DNA from: a virus
Reading direction: 5' to 3' (one strand)
IMG/VR virus record: IMGVR_UViG_3300009702_000584
Coordinates: 1 to 39,771 of that record
DNA: 39,771 nt
Part shown: positions 15,963-24,124 of the stretch, piece after piece
Position numbering within the stretch: the stretch's first letter is position 1
Layout: every line of letters begins with the position of its first letter
Program-made: the position numbers and the translations under genes
Notes under the pieces: generated by a model
Seen by the model: only the letters and a program-made list of their open reading frames with translations
The model's database searches: none
What the model was told of the DNA's origin: nothing

Positions 15963-18900
15963 CGCACCCTTCCCGCCGGAGCCCAGTCCAGCACCATCTG
16001 CTCGAGCGACCACCGCTCACTTGTGTTCGAGTTGGATATCTTGACCCACGCGCTCTGGCCTCTGAATCGGCTGAACGCAGATCGGTTGCGGCCCGCGACC
16101 AGCGTGGCCACTGACTTGGCGACCCCGAGTGAAGCCGGGTCGTCCGAGTCATACGCCTCCAGGGTGGCACCATTCTGGTTCGCATCGAGGACGACGCGGG
16201 CGTTCATGAACCGGACCCGCGTCGCCAGGCTCGGCACGATCGGCCCGATCGTCACTCGGGAGTCGATCGCCACCCCGTCATCGCTGACCGCGTCGATATC
16301 CCAACGACGGACGAATCCGTCATGGTTGCCAACCAGGACTACGCGCTCATCTTCGGCATCACCCCAGATCGCAAGGCATGCGGTCGGATCGAGGGTCTCG
16401 CTCGCAAACTCATCCTGCCACCAGGACTGGGTTGGCTGGCACCAGAACCAGTGCTTGAGCCCGCCACCCTCGCCCGAGATGGCGCTCTGGTCGTGCTTGA
16501 CGACGAAGACATGCAGGCCCTGGTCCTGCTGGTTCCAGACCATCTTGACGGTGTAGGCGTTGTAGTCGATCTCACGCAGAGCCTTGTTGATCGCCCCGTC
16601 GCTGATGGACCGGGCGGACACGCCATCGAACTGGTAGACCCCGCCGGATGATCCGAAGAAGTAGACCCCGCCCGCTGCATCCCGGCACCAGGGCGTGCCG
16701 TAAAGCATGCCGGTTTCAGCGGACAGTCTGTCAAACTGGCCGCCCTGGAGCGGGTGCCCGGTCATGCGGTAGATCGCGTCTTCGCAGCCGAAGATCAGCA
16801 GGTCGTCAGAAATCGGGATGATCGCGTTGATGATCGCCGGGCAGAGCCCGGCCCCGGGGTCGTTGCCACTGACGGAGTCGGTGAGAGTCTGAACCGCCGG
16901 GAAACGGTCCCAGTCGAACGGGTCACCGAACTTGCTGATATGCCAGTTATTGGGTGCGTCGGCGAATCGAGCCAGTACAATCGAGCCGTTCCATGAAGCG
17001 ACGAGCCGGGCCCGTGTCGGCATGGTGCCCGCGCTGGTTGCCTTCCAGACCTTGACAGCATCGTCCTTGGCGTCGTAGTAGCGGTATGTCTCTCCGTCAG
17101 TGTAAAAGACCTTCTGGAAGGCGGTGGCGGCCTGAATCCATGAACTGGTCGCACTGAGCGCCGCCGCTCCATCGGTAGGATCGGTGACATCCGGGCTCGC
17201 GCCGGGCACGAGCCTTCGGATGTTCCCCTCCGAGACCGCCAGATAGATCACTTCACGCGGACTGCCCTCGATCTGTGTCCCCTTGACCAGGCCGAGCTTG
17301 ATCAGGCTGATGCGTGCCCCGCCGGGGTCGTTGTGGTTGCAGCCGATAAACAGGTGCTCGGGTTCTTTGATGGCGTCATCGCCGTAGTCAGGTCGGGTCT
17401 GCGGGAGAGCGGTGGCCAGTCCGCCGATCGGATCACCGTCGATCGCCGAAGTCCCGCCGGTCCCATCATAAATACGCATTTCCCATTCGATGGTGCCATC
17501 GGCCTGAATCTTGTAGAGCGTCGGCTTCGAATCGGCGTCTTTGGCTGGGTAGTAGAGATTCTTCTCTTCGTCGACACTCAGACGCGGAGCGGTGTTCAGG
17601 TTATCCGGCAGCGCCAGCGTCCACGCCCCGTCCGATGAGTTGATCGAGTAGTCGAGGCCGAGGTCCGCCATCCGGCGCACGGAAATATCGCCCGCTCCAG
17701 GCAACCCCATGGCGATCCCGACACCATCGTCCGTCGCGTCACCTGAGAGAATCGGATGGCTGCCGATCGAAGAGCCTCCTGAGCCGCCAGACCCGCCCGA
17801 TCCAGAGACAGGCAATCCGACATTCCACACGCCTCCTTCGCCATCGACGCCAACGCCGTAACCCACTCCATCACCGCTATAGGCCCAACGCAGCGCCCCG
17901 TTGCCCTCCGAGAACTTGGCGACGATCCCATCAACCGATAGAAAGACATCGACATCACCGCTGGCACCGCCCGAGTTGTAACTTCCTGTGCTTGTCCCGG
18001 TCGTCGGTGCGCTCGATTTGAACGGGTGGCTCGGGTCCAGGATCGACTGGACCCCGTACTTGTGTGCCAGATACCCCTCGATGAGTTCGATGGTGTTGTT
18101 GGTCGCTGAAGTGGTCGGGTCTCCATAGTCGCCAGTAATACAAATGCGCTCGAGCAAGTCGAAGTCGCCGCCCGAGGCCCCATAGAAGGTGTAACCGATT
18201 TTGTTACCTGCGGAATTGCGGCGGTCAAGGCAGGTGAAACTGATCACATGCTCACCGTTGATCCGGTAATAGGAATCGGACGCCCCACTCTGTGGGTTCA
18301 GTGCCATGATGATGATGGCCGCATCCAGCTCGTTGTTGATGACCGTGCCCGACCCGTACGGAGGCGCACTGGGCGCCGACGGAGTTGGGTCTGTCATGTC
18401 CAGCTGAACCACGAACGAGCCGTTGTTCTTAAAAATCTTCAGGAATGGTTTTCCATCTTGAACTTCGATCGTGGCGGCATCAACCGGGACACCATCGACC
18501 GAGTCGTCCTGGAGCCGAAGCCTCACCAGCATCGCCACCATGTATTGGCTATTGCCGCCCGGGATGATGTTGTTGGAGCCATTGCCTGCGCGGAGTCCAG
18601 TCGTCAGCCTTCTGCCACCTTCATTCTTCCAGGTCGGGATGAAGCGCACCCCTGGTTTGCCACACAGTGCATCGGCGACATACAGCCCGCCGAGGTTCCC
18701 ATTATCGAGCGGGTCGGCCCCCGGATCACTCTGGAAGATGCCTCGCCCCTGTCCGGTGAAGTCCGTCCAGAACTCGACGGTGTCATTATCGACGAGCTCG
18801 ACGAGGTCCTCGGCCCGGTGCCAGCTGTGCAGGTCGGACGGGGTGATATCGTCGGTCGGATTCCAGTCGAGTGTTTTCGTGCCGCAACCGGTAGAGTCGG

Positions 18901-19711
18901 TGTCACCCCTGGCCGCGTTTGGCAGCGAGCACACAAAGATGCCGCCGGTGTCGTCGAGGACCAGCTGGGACGCGGGCGATGGCACGGGGCGCTCCCAGTC
19001 GGCAACGGGTTCCGAGGCATAGAGCGCGTTGAGCACGCCGAGATAGGCCTCGTCGTTGATCAGATCATTCTCGATGTAATACAGAATTCCGTACGCAACT
19101 TTGAGATCGGCCGCGAATCCTCGCTGCATTTCCCAGGTCCAGACCAGCGTGACCTTGTCGTCATTCTGCTCGTACTGCCAGATGCGTCCCTTTCCATTGG
19201 CCTCGTCTGAGTAACTGGTGACATAGACGAAGTCGGCTTCGTCAACGGCCACACTACGCAAGTAGTGGTTCCGGCTCGGGACGGGCACATTCGTTGTCCA
19301 GATGCGTTCGCCGTCTGCGTTATATTTGACCAGGTTGACCCCGCCTGAAACCGCATAGACCGACCCTCCGCGGTCGGTCGCCACTCTTCTCACCAGATCA
19401 TCGGCTGGAGTCTGTCGGGACCATTCGATCGTCGGGTTCAGACCTGAGCCCGAACCATCGAGCACTTCATAAGTGACATTTTGATTTGCCTTGACGACCG
19501 AGGCCAGGTTGCGGATCGCACCGGTTCCGACCTGGTCGGTGACGAACTTGGAAAGCCCGGCCCGCTGCGCTCCGCGGATTCTGCCGGTCTTCGGATCGAT
19601 CGAGCGCACATTGATACCTGAACGGCAGGTCGCCGGTGGCTGGTCCTGGAAGGACACCGCCTCGGAGACGCCGCGAAGCGGGAACGGGATGCGGAGTTCG
19701 CTTTGCGGCAT
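15959..19711 (-). CDS. Tail nozzle / stabilisation protein with embedded LamG-like domain (1,250 aa)
   Basis: The N-terminus (LRGVSEAVSFQDQPPATCRSGINVR) and the long beta-rich body with YYDAKDD, WNGSIVLARF, SKFGDPFDWDRFP and IPISDDLLIFGC blocks match the propeller-type nozzle of podoviruses (T7 gp12 / P22 gp10 type). Those proteins close the tail channel. They are usually 450-800 residues; this one is enlarged. From about residue 285 to 560 there is a concanavalin/LamG-like unit: it opens with DLHSWHRAEDLVELVDND, contains EFWTDFTGQGRGIFQ, and closes with IEGYLAHKYG, a signature of LamG-like domains in planctomycete proteins. A Gly/Ser linker (GSGGSGGSGGSS) lies near 640. The insertion could bind host-surface sugars; this is inference. 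The ATG at 19711 follows the preceding TAG directly. Confidence 0.8.
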   Translation of the reverse strand: MPQSELRIPFPLRGVSEAVSFQDQPPATCRSGINVRSIDPKTGRIRGAQRAGLSKFVTDQVGTGAIRNLASVVKANQNVTYEVLDGSGSGLNPTIEWSRQTPADDLVRRVATDRGGSVYAVSGGVNLVKYNADGERIWTTNVPVPSRNHYLRSVAVDEADFVYVTSYSDEANGKGRIWQYEQNDDKVTLVWTWEMQRGFAADLKVAYGILYYIENDLINDEAYLGVLNALYASEPVADWERPVPSPASQLVLDDTGGIFVCSLPNAARGDTDSTGCGTKTLDWNPTDDITPSDLHSWHRAEDLVELVDNDTVEFWTDFTGQGRGIFQSDPGADPLDNGNLGGLYVADALCGKPGVRFIPTWKNEGGRRLTTGLRAGNGSNNIIPGGNSQYMVAMLVRLRLQDDSVDGVPVDAATIEVQDGKPFLKIFKNNGSFVVQLDMTDPTPSAPSAPPYGSGTVINNELDAAIIIMALNPQSGASDSYYRINGEHVISFTCLDRRNSAGNKIGYTFYGASGGDFDLLERICITGDYGDPTTSATNNTIELIEGYLAHKYGVQSILDPSHPFKSSAPTTGTSTGSYNSGGASGDVDVFLSVDGIVAKFSEGNGALRWAYSGDGVGYGVGVDGEGGVWNVGLPVSGSGGSGGSGGSSIGSHPILSGDATDDGVGIAMGLPGAGDISVRRMADLGLDYSINSSDGAWTLALPDNLNTAPRLSVDEEKNLYYPAKDADSKPTLYKIQADGTIEWEMRIYDGTGGTSAIDGDPIGGLATALPQTRPDYGDDAIKEPEHLFIGCNHNDPGGARISLIKLGLVKGTQIEGSPREVIYLAVSEGNIRRLVPGASPDVTDPTDGAAALSATSSWIQAATAFQKVFYTDGETYRYYDAKDDAVKVWKATSAGTMPTRARLVASWNGSIVLARFADAPNNWHISKFGDPFDWDRFPAVQTLTDSVSGNDPGAGLCPAIINAIIPISDDLLIFGCEDAIYRMTGHPLQGGQFDRLSAETGMLYGTPWCRDAAGGVYFFGSSGGVYQFDGVSARSISDGAINKALREIDYNAYTVKMVWNQQDQGLHVFVVKHDQSAISGEGGGLKHWFWCQPTQSWWQDEFASETLDPTACLAIWGDAEDERVVLVGNHDGFVRRWDIDAVSDDGVAIDSRVTIGPIVPSLATRVRFMNARVVLDANQNGATLEAYDSDDPASLGVAKSVATLVAGRNRSAFSRFRGQSAWVKISNSNTSERWSLEQMVLDWAPAGRVR

Positions 19712-20200
19712 CTACGACTTGTTCATCCCTTCCACGCCGCGGGTTTGGCGATCGCGTGTGCGGGCTTCCAGGTGTCCCAGTGCCCATCTGGCCGCCACAA
19801 GGGCGTCCGCGTTGTAACTGCTGGGGAAAGGCCCACGCTGGAAGTGCTCCAGGCGGTCGATCACAATGGCCAGCAGAGCTTCGTTGGTCACACCCTCGAC
19901 GCCAACATCCGGGATCGGTGCGCTCTGGAACTCGATGAACGACAGAGCACCGTCCTCCGGCGTCTTCGGATTGCATTCGCCCACGGTGTAGCGGGCGGGT
20001 GCGCCGCCTGCGGTTGGGTCTCCAGCTCGCTTGACGACCCGGTGTCCATCCGAATACACCAGTTTTCCAGCCTCCGCGACCTCCGACGCGGTGGTATTCG
20101 ATTCTTGCACCATCGAGCTGTTTTCCGCCACTTCGACCGGTGTTTCCTTCACTTCAACGGGGGTTTCTTTCACATTTACGCCATTACTTTCATCACTCAT
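19712..20200 (-). CDS. Acb2/Tad1-like protein (putative anti-CBASS/anti-Thoeris sponge)
   Basis: 162 residues from ATG 20200 (ATGA overlap with the gene before). The first 45 residues are acidic and hold a tandem VKETPVEV duplication. The C-terminal about 75 residues read IEFQSAPIPDVGVEGVTNEA, then LLAIVIDRLEHFQRGPF, and end RTRDRQTRGVEG. This is the helical-hairpin domain I know from phage proteins now annotated Acb2/Tad1, in which GVNGVTNEALL...FQxGPF...RTRxRxxRGVEG is conserved. Acb2 and Tad1 bind and sequester the cyclic-nucleotide or gcADPR signals that trigger CBASS and Thoeris defence. Ligand residues cannot be verified here, and many homologues are untested. It sits in the virion operon between a glycosyltransferase-like gene and the nozzle gene. 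Confidence 0.72.
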   Translation of the reverse strand: MSDESNGVNVKETPVEVKETPVEVAENSSMVQESNTTASEVAEAGKLVYSDGHRVVKRAGDPTAGGAPARYTVGECNPKTPEDGALSFIEFQSAPIPDVGVEGVTNEALLAIVIDRLEHFQRGPFPSSYNADALVAARWALGHLEARTRDRQTRGVEGMNKS

Positions 20201-21096
20201 GCTGGAATCTCCACTTGGGCTTCGATCACTCGATGCGGTTTGGTGACAACACTCGGCGCTGAGCACACAAGCGGCCGCACGCCGAAACGATTGAGAATGC
20301 CCGCCAGGTCGCCATCGCGTCCCCTGGGGGTATTGAGGGCCAGGGCTGCCGCCGCCAGGTCGTCATGCCTCGCCGGATGATGCACGCGGACCGGGTGATT
20401 CCCGATCGCCATCACAGGCTTGCCATAGACCATGGCTTCATAGAGACAGGTACTTGTGCATGAAACCACGCTCTTGGCCTTCGAGGCCCATTGCCAGAAC
20501 GATCCCTTGTTGGTGACCAGGGCTCGGCTGGTCTTGTAGTCGCTCTTGCCCTTGGGATGCGGACGGATCACCAGGGGGCCGGGGATGACCGACTCGAAAT
20601 AATCGACAACATCCTGCATGTTGTGATAGGGGGTGTAGAACAACACCTGTGAGTCATTGAAGATTTGCAGGCAGACGAGGGTGTAGCCATCGTCGGCGGA
20701 GGGGTACTGCGACCTGAGATTTTCGCGTTCGGCCGCGAGGGCTGCCCGGTCTTCGTCTGTGACCCATGCAAGGGCCTTGCTGAGCATCGAATCTCCACAG
20801 AATCCACCGAGATCGACGAAGTAGTTTTCGCCCTGTGGCAGCATCCCGTATTCGTAAAACGCGATCGGAATGCTTTTGGCCCGGGCGAGGGCGGCCGCGA
20901 GCGGTCCCATGTACTGCATCCCGTTCCAGATCAGCACGAACGCGGCCCCCGCTACAGCGTGGACGGCGTCGCCGTGGAACCGCTTGTCCATTCGGACATC
21001 GACGACCCGCAGCCCGTAATGCTCGGCGAATCGCCGGGCAAAGCTGGCGTTCTGATCAGAGCCGGAGCAGTTCACATGGGCGAGGTAGGCATTCAT
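20197..21096 (-). CDS. Glycosyltransferase-like protein (capsule polysaccharide type)
   Basis: 299 residues from ATG 21096, again an ATGA overlap; the frame could extend to 21174 but only through the neighbour's coding end. The C-terminal half has LVIRPHPKG and then SCTSTCLYEAMVYGKPVMAIG, which follow the R-P-H-P and S-x-x-x-x-E-A-x-x-x-G-x-P pattern of GT-B folds used by KpsS/KpsC-like capsule enzymes and CDP-glycerol transferases. The N-terminal half is Rossmann-like. It would transfer a sugar from an activated donor; donor and acceptor are unknown. In a virion operon it might glycosylate capsid or DNA, or alter the host surface. Confidence 0.7.
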   Translation of the reverse strand: MNAYLAHVNCSGSDQNASFARRFAEHYGLRVVDVRMDKRFHGDAVHAVAGAAFVLIWNGMQYMGPLAAALARAKSIPIAFYEYGMLPQGENYFVDLGGFCGDSMLSKALAWVTDEDRAALAAERENLRSQYPSADDGYTLVCLQIFNDSQVLFYTPYHNMQDVVDYFESVIPGPLVIRPHPKGKSDYKTSRALVTNKGSFWQWASKAKSVVSCTSTCLYEAMVYGKPVMAIGNHPVRVHHPARHDDLAAAALALNTPRGRDGDLAGILNRFGVRPLVCSAPSVVTKPHRVIEAQVEIPA

Positions 21097-21833
21097 GACG
21101 GATTGGCCAGGTTTCCATTGCGAACAGGTCTGTAGTCGTTCGAGTAGAACCCCTCGGCGGCGCCTCCGTTCCAATCGCCGTTTTCCGGCTGCATGCGGTC
21201 CTCTCGTTCCCTTGCCATGCGGAGGATCGGCCCATTGACAACCGCCAGCAATCGCTCACTCAGCGTGCCGTTGTCCTCTTCTTCATATCCGCGTGCAACC
21301 GCACGGAGAATCTCGATAAACAGCGAGTTGAGGTGGTTTGGAATTCGCACCAGGTCATCGGTGGTATCGAGCACCGCCCAGGTCCCGCGATAGATCAGAT
21401 TGAACTCATTGCCCGTTCCGTCCCCGGTGGCTGGCGTTGGCCAGATTTCCAGCCGCTTGACCGGCTGGCCGTCGGTACCACTGGCGGTGTCCTCGACGAT
21501 ATTGAGGGCGACGAAATACTGAAAGGTTGTGGTCGTCGAGATCGACCGCATCCAGTTGATCTCCGCGAGGGAACTCATTTGCACCGAGGCGTTCGCCTCG
21601 TAGATGGTTTCCAGGTCAACGATTTCAATGAGATCCGCAGGAAGTGTGATATATGGTTGCCCGGCAATCAGTGATAGGGAGACGGGCAATCGGCCAAGGA
21701 ACTGCCACGGGTGCATATCGACGAGCAGCTCGCCCGCCTGGTTGATGATCTCATAGACCGTCAAAAGCGAATCGATCGAGCCTCCCAGCGAATGCTCAAT
21801 ATGGTCGATGCACTTGGCCGCCGTCAGCGCCAT
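21093..21833 (-). CDS. Head-to-tail adaptor (tail tubular protein A type)
   Basis: 246 residues. An N-terminal helical part (INQAGELLVDMHPWQFLGR) is followed by a beta part (YITLPADLIEIVDLETIY), then RLEIWPTPATGDG and EFNLIYRGTW, and a C-terminal helix bundle (NSLFIEILRAVARGYEEED). This helical-beta-helical plan, with a 'xLPxDxxEI' strand and a 'ExWPxP' strand, is that of podovirus adaptors (T7 gp11 / P22 gp4 type), which form a ring between portal and nozzle. Its position between the capsid genes and the nozzle gene agrees. The start ATG 21833 follows a GGGGTG-type ribosome site. Assignment is by pattern and position. Confidence 0.75.
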   Translation of the reverse strand: MALTAAKCIDHIEHSLGGSIDSLLTVYEIINQAGELLVDMHPWQFLGRLPVSLSLIAGQPYITLPADLIEIVDLETIYEANASVQMSSLAEINWMRSISTTTTFQYFVALNIVEDTASGTDGQPVKRLEIWPTPATGDGTGNEFNLIYRGTWAVLDTTDDLVRIPNHLNSLFIEILRAVARGYEEEDNGTLSERLLAVVNGPILRMAREREDRMQPENGDWNGGAAEGFYSNDYRPVRNGNLANPS

Positions 21834-21843
21834 GGCTCACCCC

Positions 21844-22329
21844 TTATGCCAGGTAGTTTCCAAAACCCCGGAGCCCGGAAAACTCGACTTCGGCGGTCTT
21901 CCCGGTTGCGTCCACAGCACTCACCGACTCTCGGACTCGTGCGATGACCTTTTCACCATTAGCCAGGTCGGCATCGAGTGATGAATCCGCCGCTACGGCA
22001 ACCAGCGGTGTGCCAGGCGGCACGGTCCCGCTCACCGCCTGGACAATGGTCACGGTGGTGTATCCCTCGAGGAGCACCATCGTCTCGGCTCCATTGACAG
22101 CGGGTGCCTGGACGACGCCGAAGGTCCCGAACTTGAGCTGGTCAGACTGGGGTAAGACGACGGATCGGTATCCTGAATCCTTGAGGCCGGTGATATTGTT
22201 GTTCGACTCCGCCGCGTCCTGGCCCACATCCACCTGCACCACCTGGCCAGCGGCCACGGTCGCACCGGTGCGATTGATGAATGGTCGAACATCGCGGGTT
22301 GGTTCGTATCCCTGGGTGGCAAGAATCAT
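21844..22329 (-). CDS. Decoration-like virion protein, copy 2
   Basis: 161 residues, beta-rich and acidic. It begins like its upstream neighbour: PFINRTGATVAAGQVVQVDV here aligns with ATNRTGAALARGQLVQFDL there, and both continue with an N-N-x-x-G-x-x-D segment and an FGxV strand. So the two are paralogues from a duplication. Small beta-rich proteins next to the major capsid protein are commonly capsid-decoration or cement proteins; that role is inferred. A strong hairpin precedes this gene (22355-22376), so it may be made at lower level than copy 1. GGGAG lies six bases before ATG 22329. Confidence 0.65.
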   Translation of the reverse strand: MILATQGYEPTRDVRPFINRTGATVAAGQVVQVDVGQDAAESNNNITGLKDSGYRSVVLPQSDQLKFGTFGVVQAPAVNGAETMVLLEGYTTVTIVQAVSGTVPPGTPLVAVAADSSLDADLANGEKVIARVRESVSAVDATGKTAEVEFSGLRGFGNYLA

Positions 22330-22354
22330 GACAATCTCCCGTGGTTGAAAAGCA

Positions 22355-22376
22355 CCCGCCGGGTTTCCCCGGCGGG
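22355..22376 (-). terminator. Intrinsic terminator between the two decoration-like genes
   Basis: CCCGCCGGG and CCCGGCGGG form a perfect 9-base stem with a four-base loop. Read on the minus strand it is followed by TGCTTTTC, a short T run. It lies 15 bases after the stop of the first decoration-like gene, so it could end or attenuate the capsid transcript. Confidence 0.7.
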
Positions 22377-22391
22377 CGATTGAGGGTTCGA

Positions 22392-22892
22392 TCAGTTGGT
22401 ACCGAAACTTCCGCCGCGTCCGCCGCCACGGAACCAGACACTCGCGAGCACCGGGGTCGATGCGTCGACAGTGTCTTCGAGCGCCTGGGCGAGCACGCGG
22501 TCACCCGCCGAAACCACCGAGTCGAGCGCCTCCTCGGTGGCGTTGCCGCCCAGGGGCGTGCCCTTGACAATGTCGGTCGTTGACGACGCCGAAGTGTCAT
22601 GGACCAGCGCCTGGACGACGCCGCACAGACACACCCGACAGACCTTGTTGTCTGCGACCGCGTTTTCGTCGAGCACGATGCCGAAGACGCCATGGTCGAG
22701 GTCAGCGGCTTGCGGGCTGATGACATTGGCGAACCCGCCATTGGCATCACCGATGGTGTTGTTGCTGACATCACCGTCGGTGTTTGCCAGGTCAAACTGA
22801 ACGAGTTGCCCACGAGCGAGGGCCGCACCAGTTCGGTTGGTGGCGCGGCAGTCGCTACTTTCAGGCTCGAATCCGTTAGGTGCATTCATCAT
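22392..22892 (-). CDS. Decoration-like virion protein, copy 1
   Basis: 166 residues from ATG 22892 (a second ATG follows at once). AGGAG lies upstream in GGAATCAGGAGAACGCATC, which supports this start over the longer frame beginning at 22937. The protein is beta-rich and acidic, with a Gly-rich end (WFRGGGRGGSFG). It shares the NRTGAxxAxGQxVQxD opening with the next gene. A capsid-decoration role is inferred from its place directly after the major capsid gene. Three Cys residues in KVCRVCLCG are unusual and could bind metal or form disulphides between subunits. Confidence 0.65.
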   Translation of the reverse strand: MMNAPNGFEPESSDCRATNRTGAALARGQLVQFDLANTDGDVSNNTIGDANGGFANVISPQAADLDHGVFGIVLDENAVADNKVCRVCLCGVVQALVHDTSASSTTDIVKGTPLGGNATEEALDSVVSAGDRVLAQALEDTVDASTPVLASVWFRGGGRGGSFGTN

Positions 22893-22913
22893 GATGCGTT
22901 CTCCTGATTCCGT

Positions 22914-22960
22914 ATCCGGCTTTCCGGATGTTTTCATTGATCCAAAGAGGTCATGCCTCT
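22914..22960 (-). promoter_or_regulatory. Two small hairpins after the capsid gene
   Basis: On the minus strand AGAGG-CATGA-CCTCT (22946-22960) follows the capsid stop and is itself followed by TTTGG. A second hairpin, ATCCGG/CCGGAT with a four-base loop (22914-22929), lies just before the ribosome site of the decoration-like gene. Both stems are short. They could slow decay of the capsid mRNA or reduce read-through, but neither is a convincing terminator. Confidence 0.35.
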
Positions 22961-22978
22961 ACACGCAGCCGCTGTTGT

Positions 22979-24121
22979 TTAGACAGGACTGATGAACGCC
23001 TGACGCCTGCGCGAATGGCAGAAGACATTGAACGCCGAAATCCAGTTTTCTGTCCACGATGTCGGCTGCTCACGGCTGTTGATCGGTGCCTTCTTGTTGA
23101 AGAACCAGTCGTGGTGAAACACCATTTTGATGTACTTGGCATTGAGCAGACAGAACCGCGCACCGGCCAGTGTTGCGTTGTCTTCGTCGGCTCGCCCGCC
23201 CGCGCCGTCGTTGTACATCGCAACGGTGTCCATGCTTTCGGAATACAAGATGTCGATGCCTGCATAAGTCGGGTGCGTGACCGCAGGGTCAGTGCCCTTG
23301 TTGACGAAGTGATCCTGAGACTCGCGCAGGACCCGCTCCATGAGCGTGACACCCTTCTTGGAACTGATGACGAACTGCCCGCGCAGATCGTCAACTTCCA
23401 TGTAGTGCTCACGCGACTCGGGCGCTTCGAACTTGATGCTGTGCCATGCCCGTGAGAACGCATCGAGCAGACCAACATCGGAAGCCACACCGGGCGCCGG
23501 ATTGGAAATGTCGTATGTGTCCTGATACGGCTGGAACTCGGTCTCGACCGTCGGATCGATGGTCTCGATCGTCGAGAATCCCGGGTACAACCCGTTGGTC
23601 TCTTCATTGTTGAATGCAAAGACCGAATACGGCAATGTGCCCGAAGACGACTCCATATCTGCGTTGTTTGGAACCGCTGTGAGCGAGTCTTCGATTTTGT
23701 TGAACATCGAAGTCTGAACACGAACACGCTTGGTATGGAGCAAGTCAAGCCACATCGCCACACGGTCCTTGCGTGACATCTTGGCCGCCTGGTTGAGGCT
23801 CATGGTCTCTTCGTTCCACGATGCGTGATCGCGCATGAATCGCCAGGGCACCTCGACCTCTTCGATGACCTGTGGGTTCTGATCCGAGAAGACCGCATTC
23901 GGGTTATAGAACTCGGCCGTATTCTGTTCGTCAAACATCACGGCACCCTTGAGTTTGGTGCCACCTTCAACAAACTTCTTGTTCTTGTCCATCAGCCGCT
24001 TGATCAGCGGGTAGTTCCGCTTCTGGGCTTCATTGAGAAAACTCTTTTCATCGTGCATCCACGCCGGGCTCGTCGAAATGGCGAGATCGTTGAATGCTGC
24101 AATACTGACTCCACCTGGCAT
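22979..24121 (-). CDS. Major capsid protein
   Basis: 380 residues. The layout fits capsid proteins of the HK97 fold: a helical N-arm (SFLNEAQKRNYPLIKRLMDK), a VEEVEVPWRF strand, a helical RKDRVAMWLDLLHTKR segment, a TFEAPxxREH... loop and a C-terminal beta part ending in WISAFNVFCHSRRR. Its place directly after an acidic scaffold-like protein and before decoration-like proteins is the classical order. AGGAG precedes ATG 24121 at eight bases. No single motif proves the family, but size, composition and context agree and no other gene in the window could be the capsid. Confidence 0.82.
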   Translation of the reverse strand: MPGGVSIAAFNDLAISTSPAWMHDEKSFLNEAQKRNYPLIKRLMDKNKKFVEGGTKLKGAVMFDEQNTAEFYNPNAVFSDQNPQVIEEVEVPWRFMRDHASWNEETMSLNQAAKMSRKDRVAMWLDLLHTKRVRVQTSMFNKIEDSLTAVPNNADMESSSGTLPYSVFAFNNEETNGLYPGFSTIETIDPTVETEFQPYQDTYDISNPAPGVASDVGLLDAFSRAWHSIKFEAPESREHYMEVDDLRGQFVISSKKGVTLMERVLRESQDHFVNKGTDPAVTHPTYAGIDILYSESMDTVAMYNDGAGGRADEDNATLAGARFCLLNAKYIKMVFHHDWFFNKKAPINSREQPTSWTENWISAFNVFCHSRRRQAFISPV

Positions 24122-24124
24122 AAT

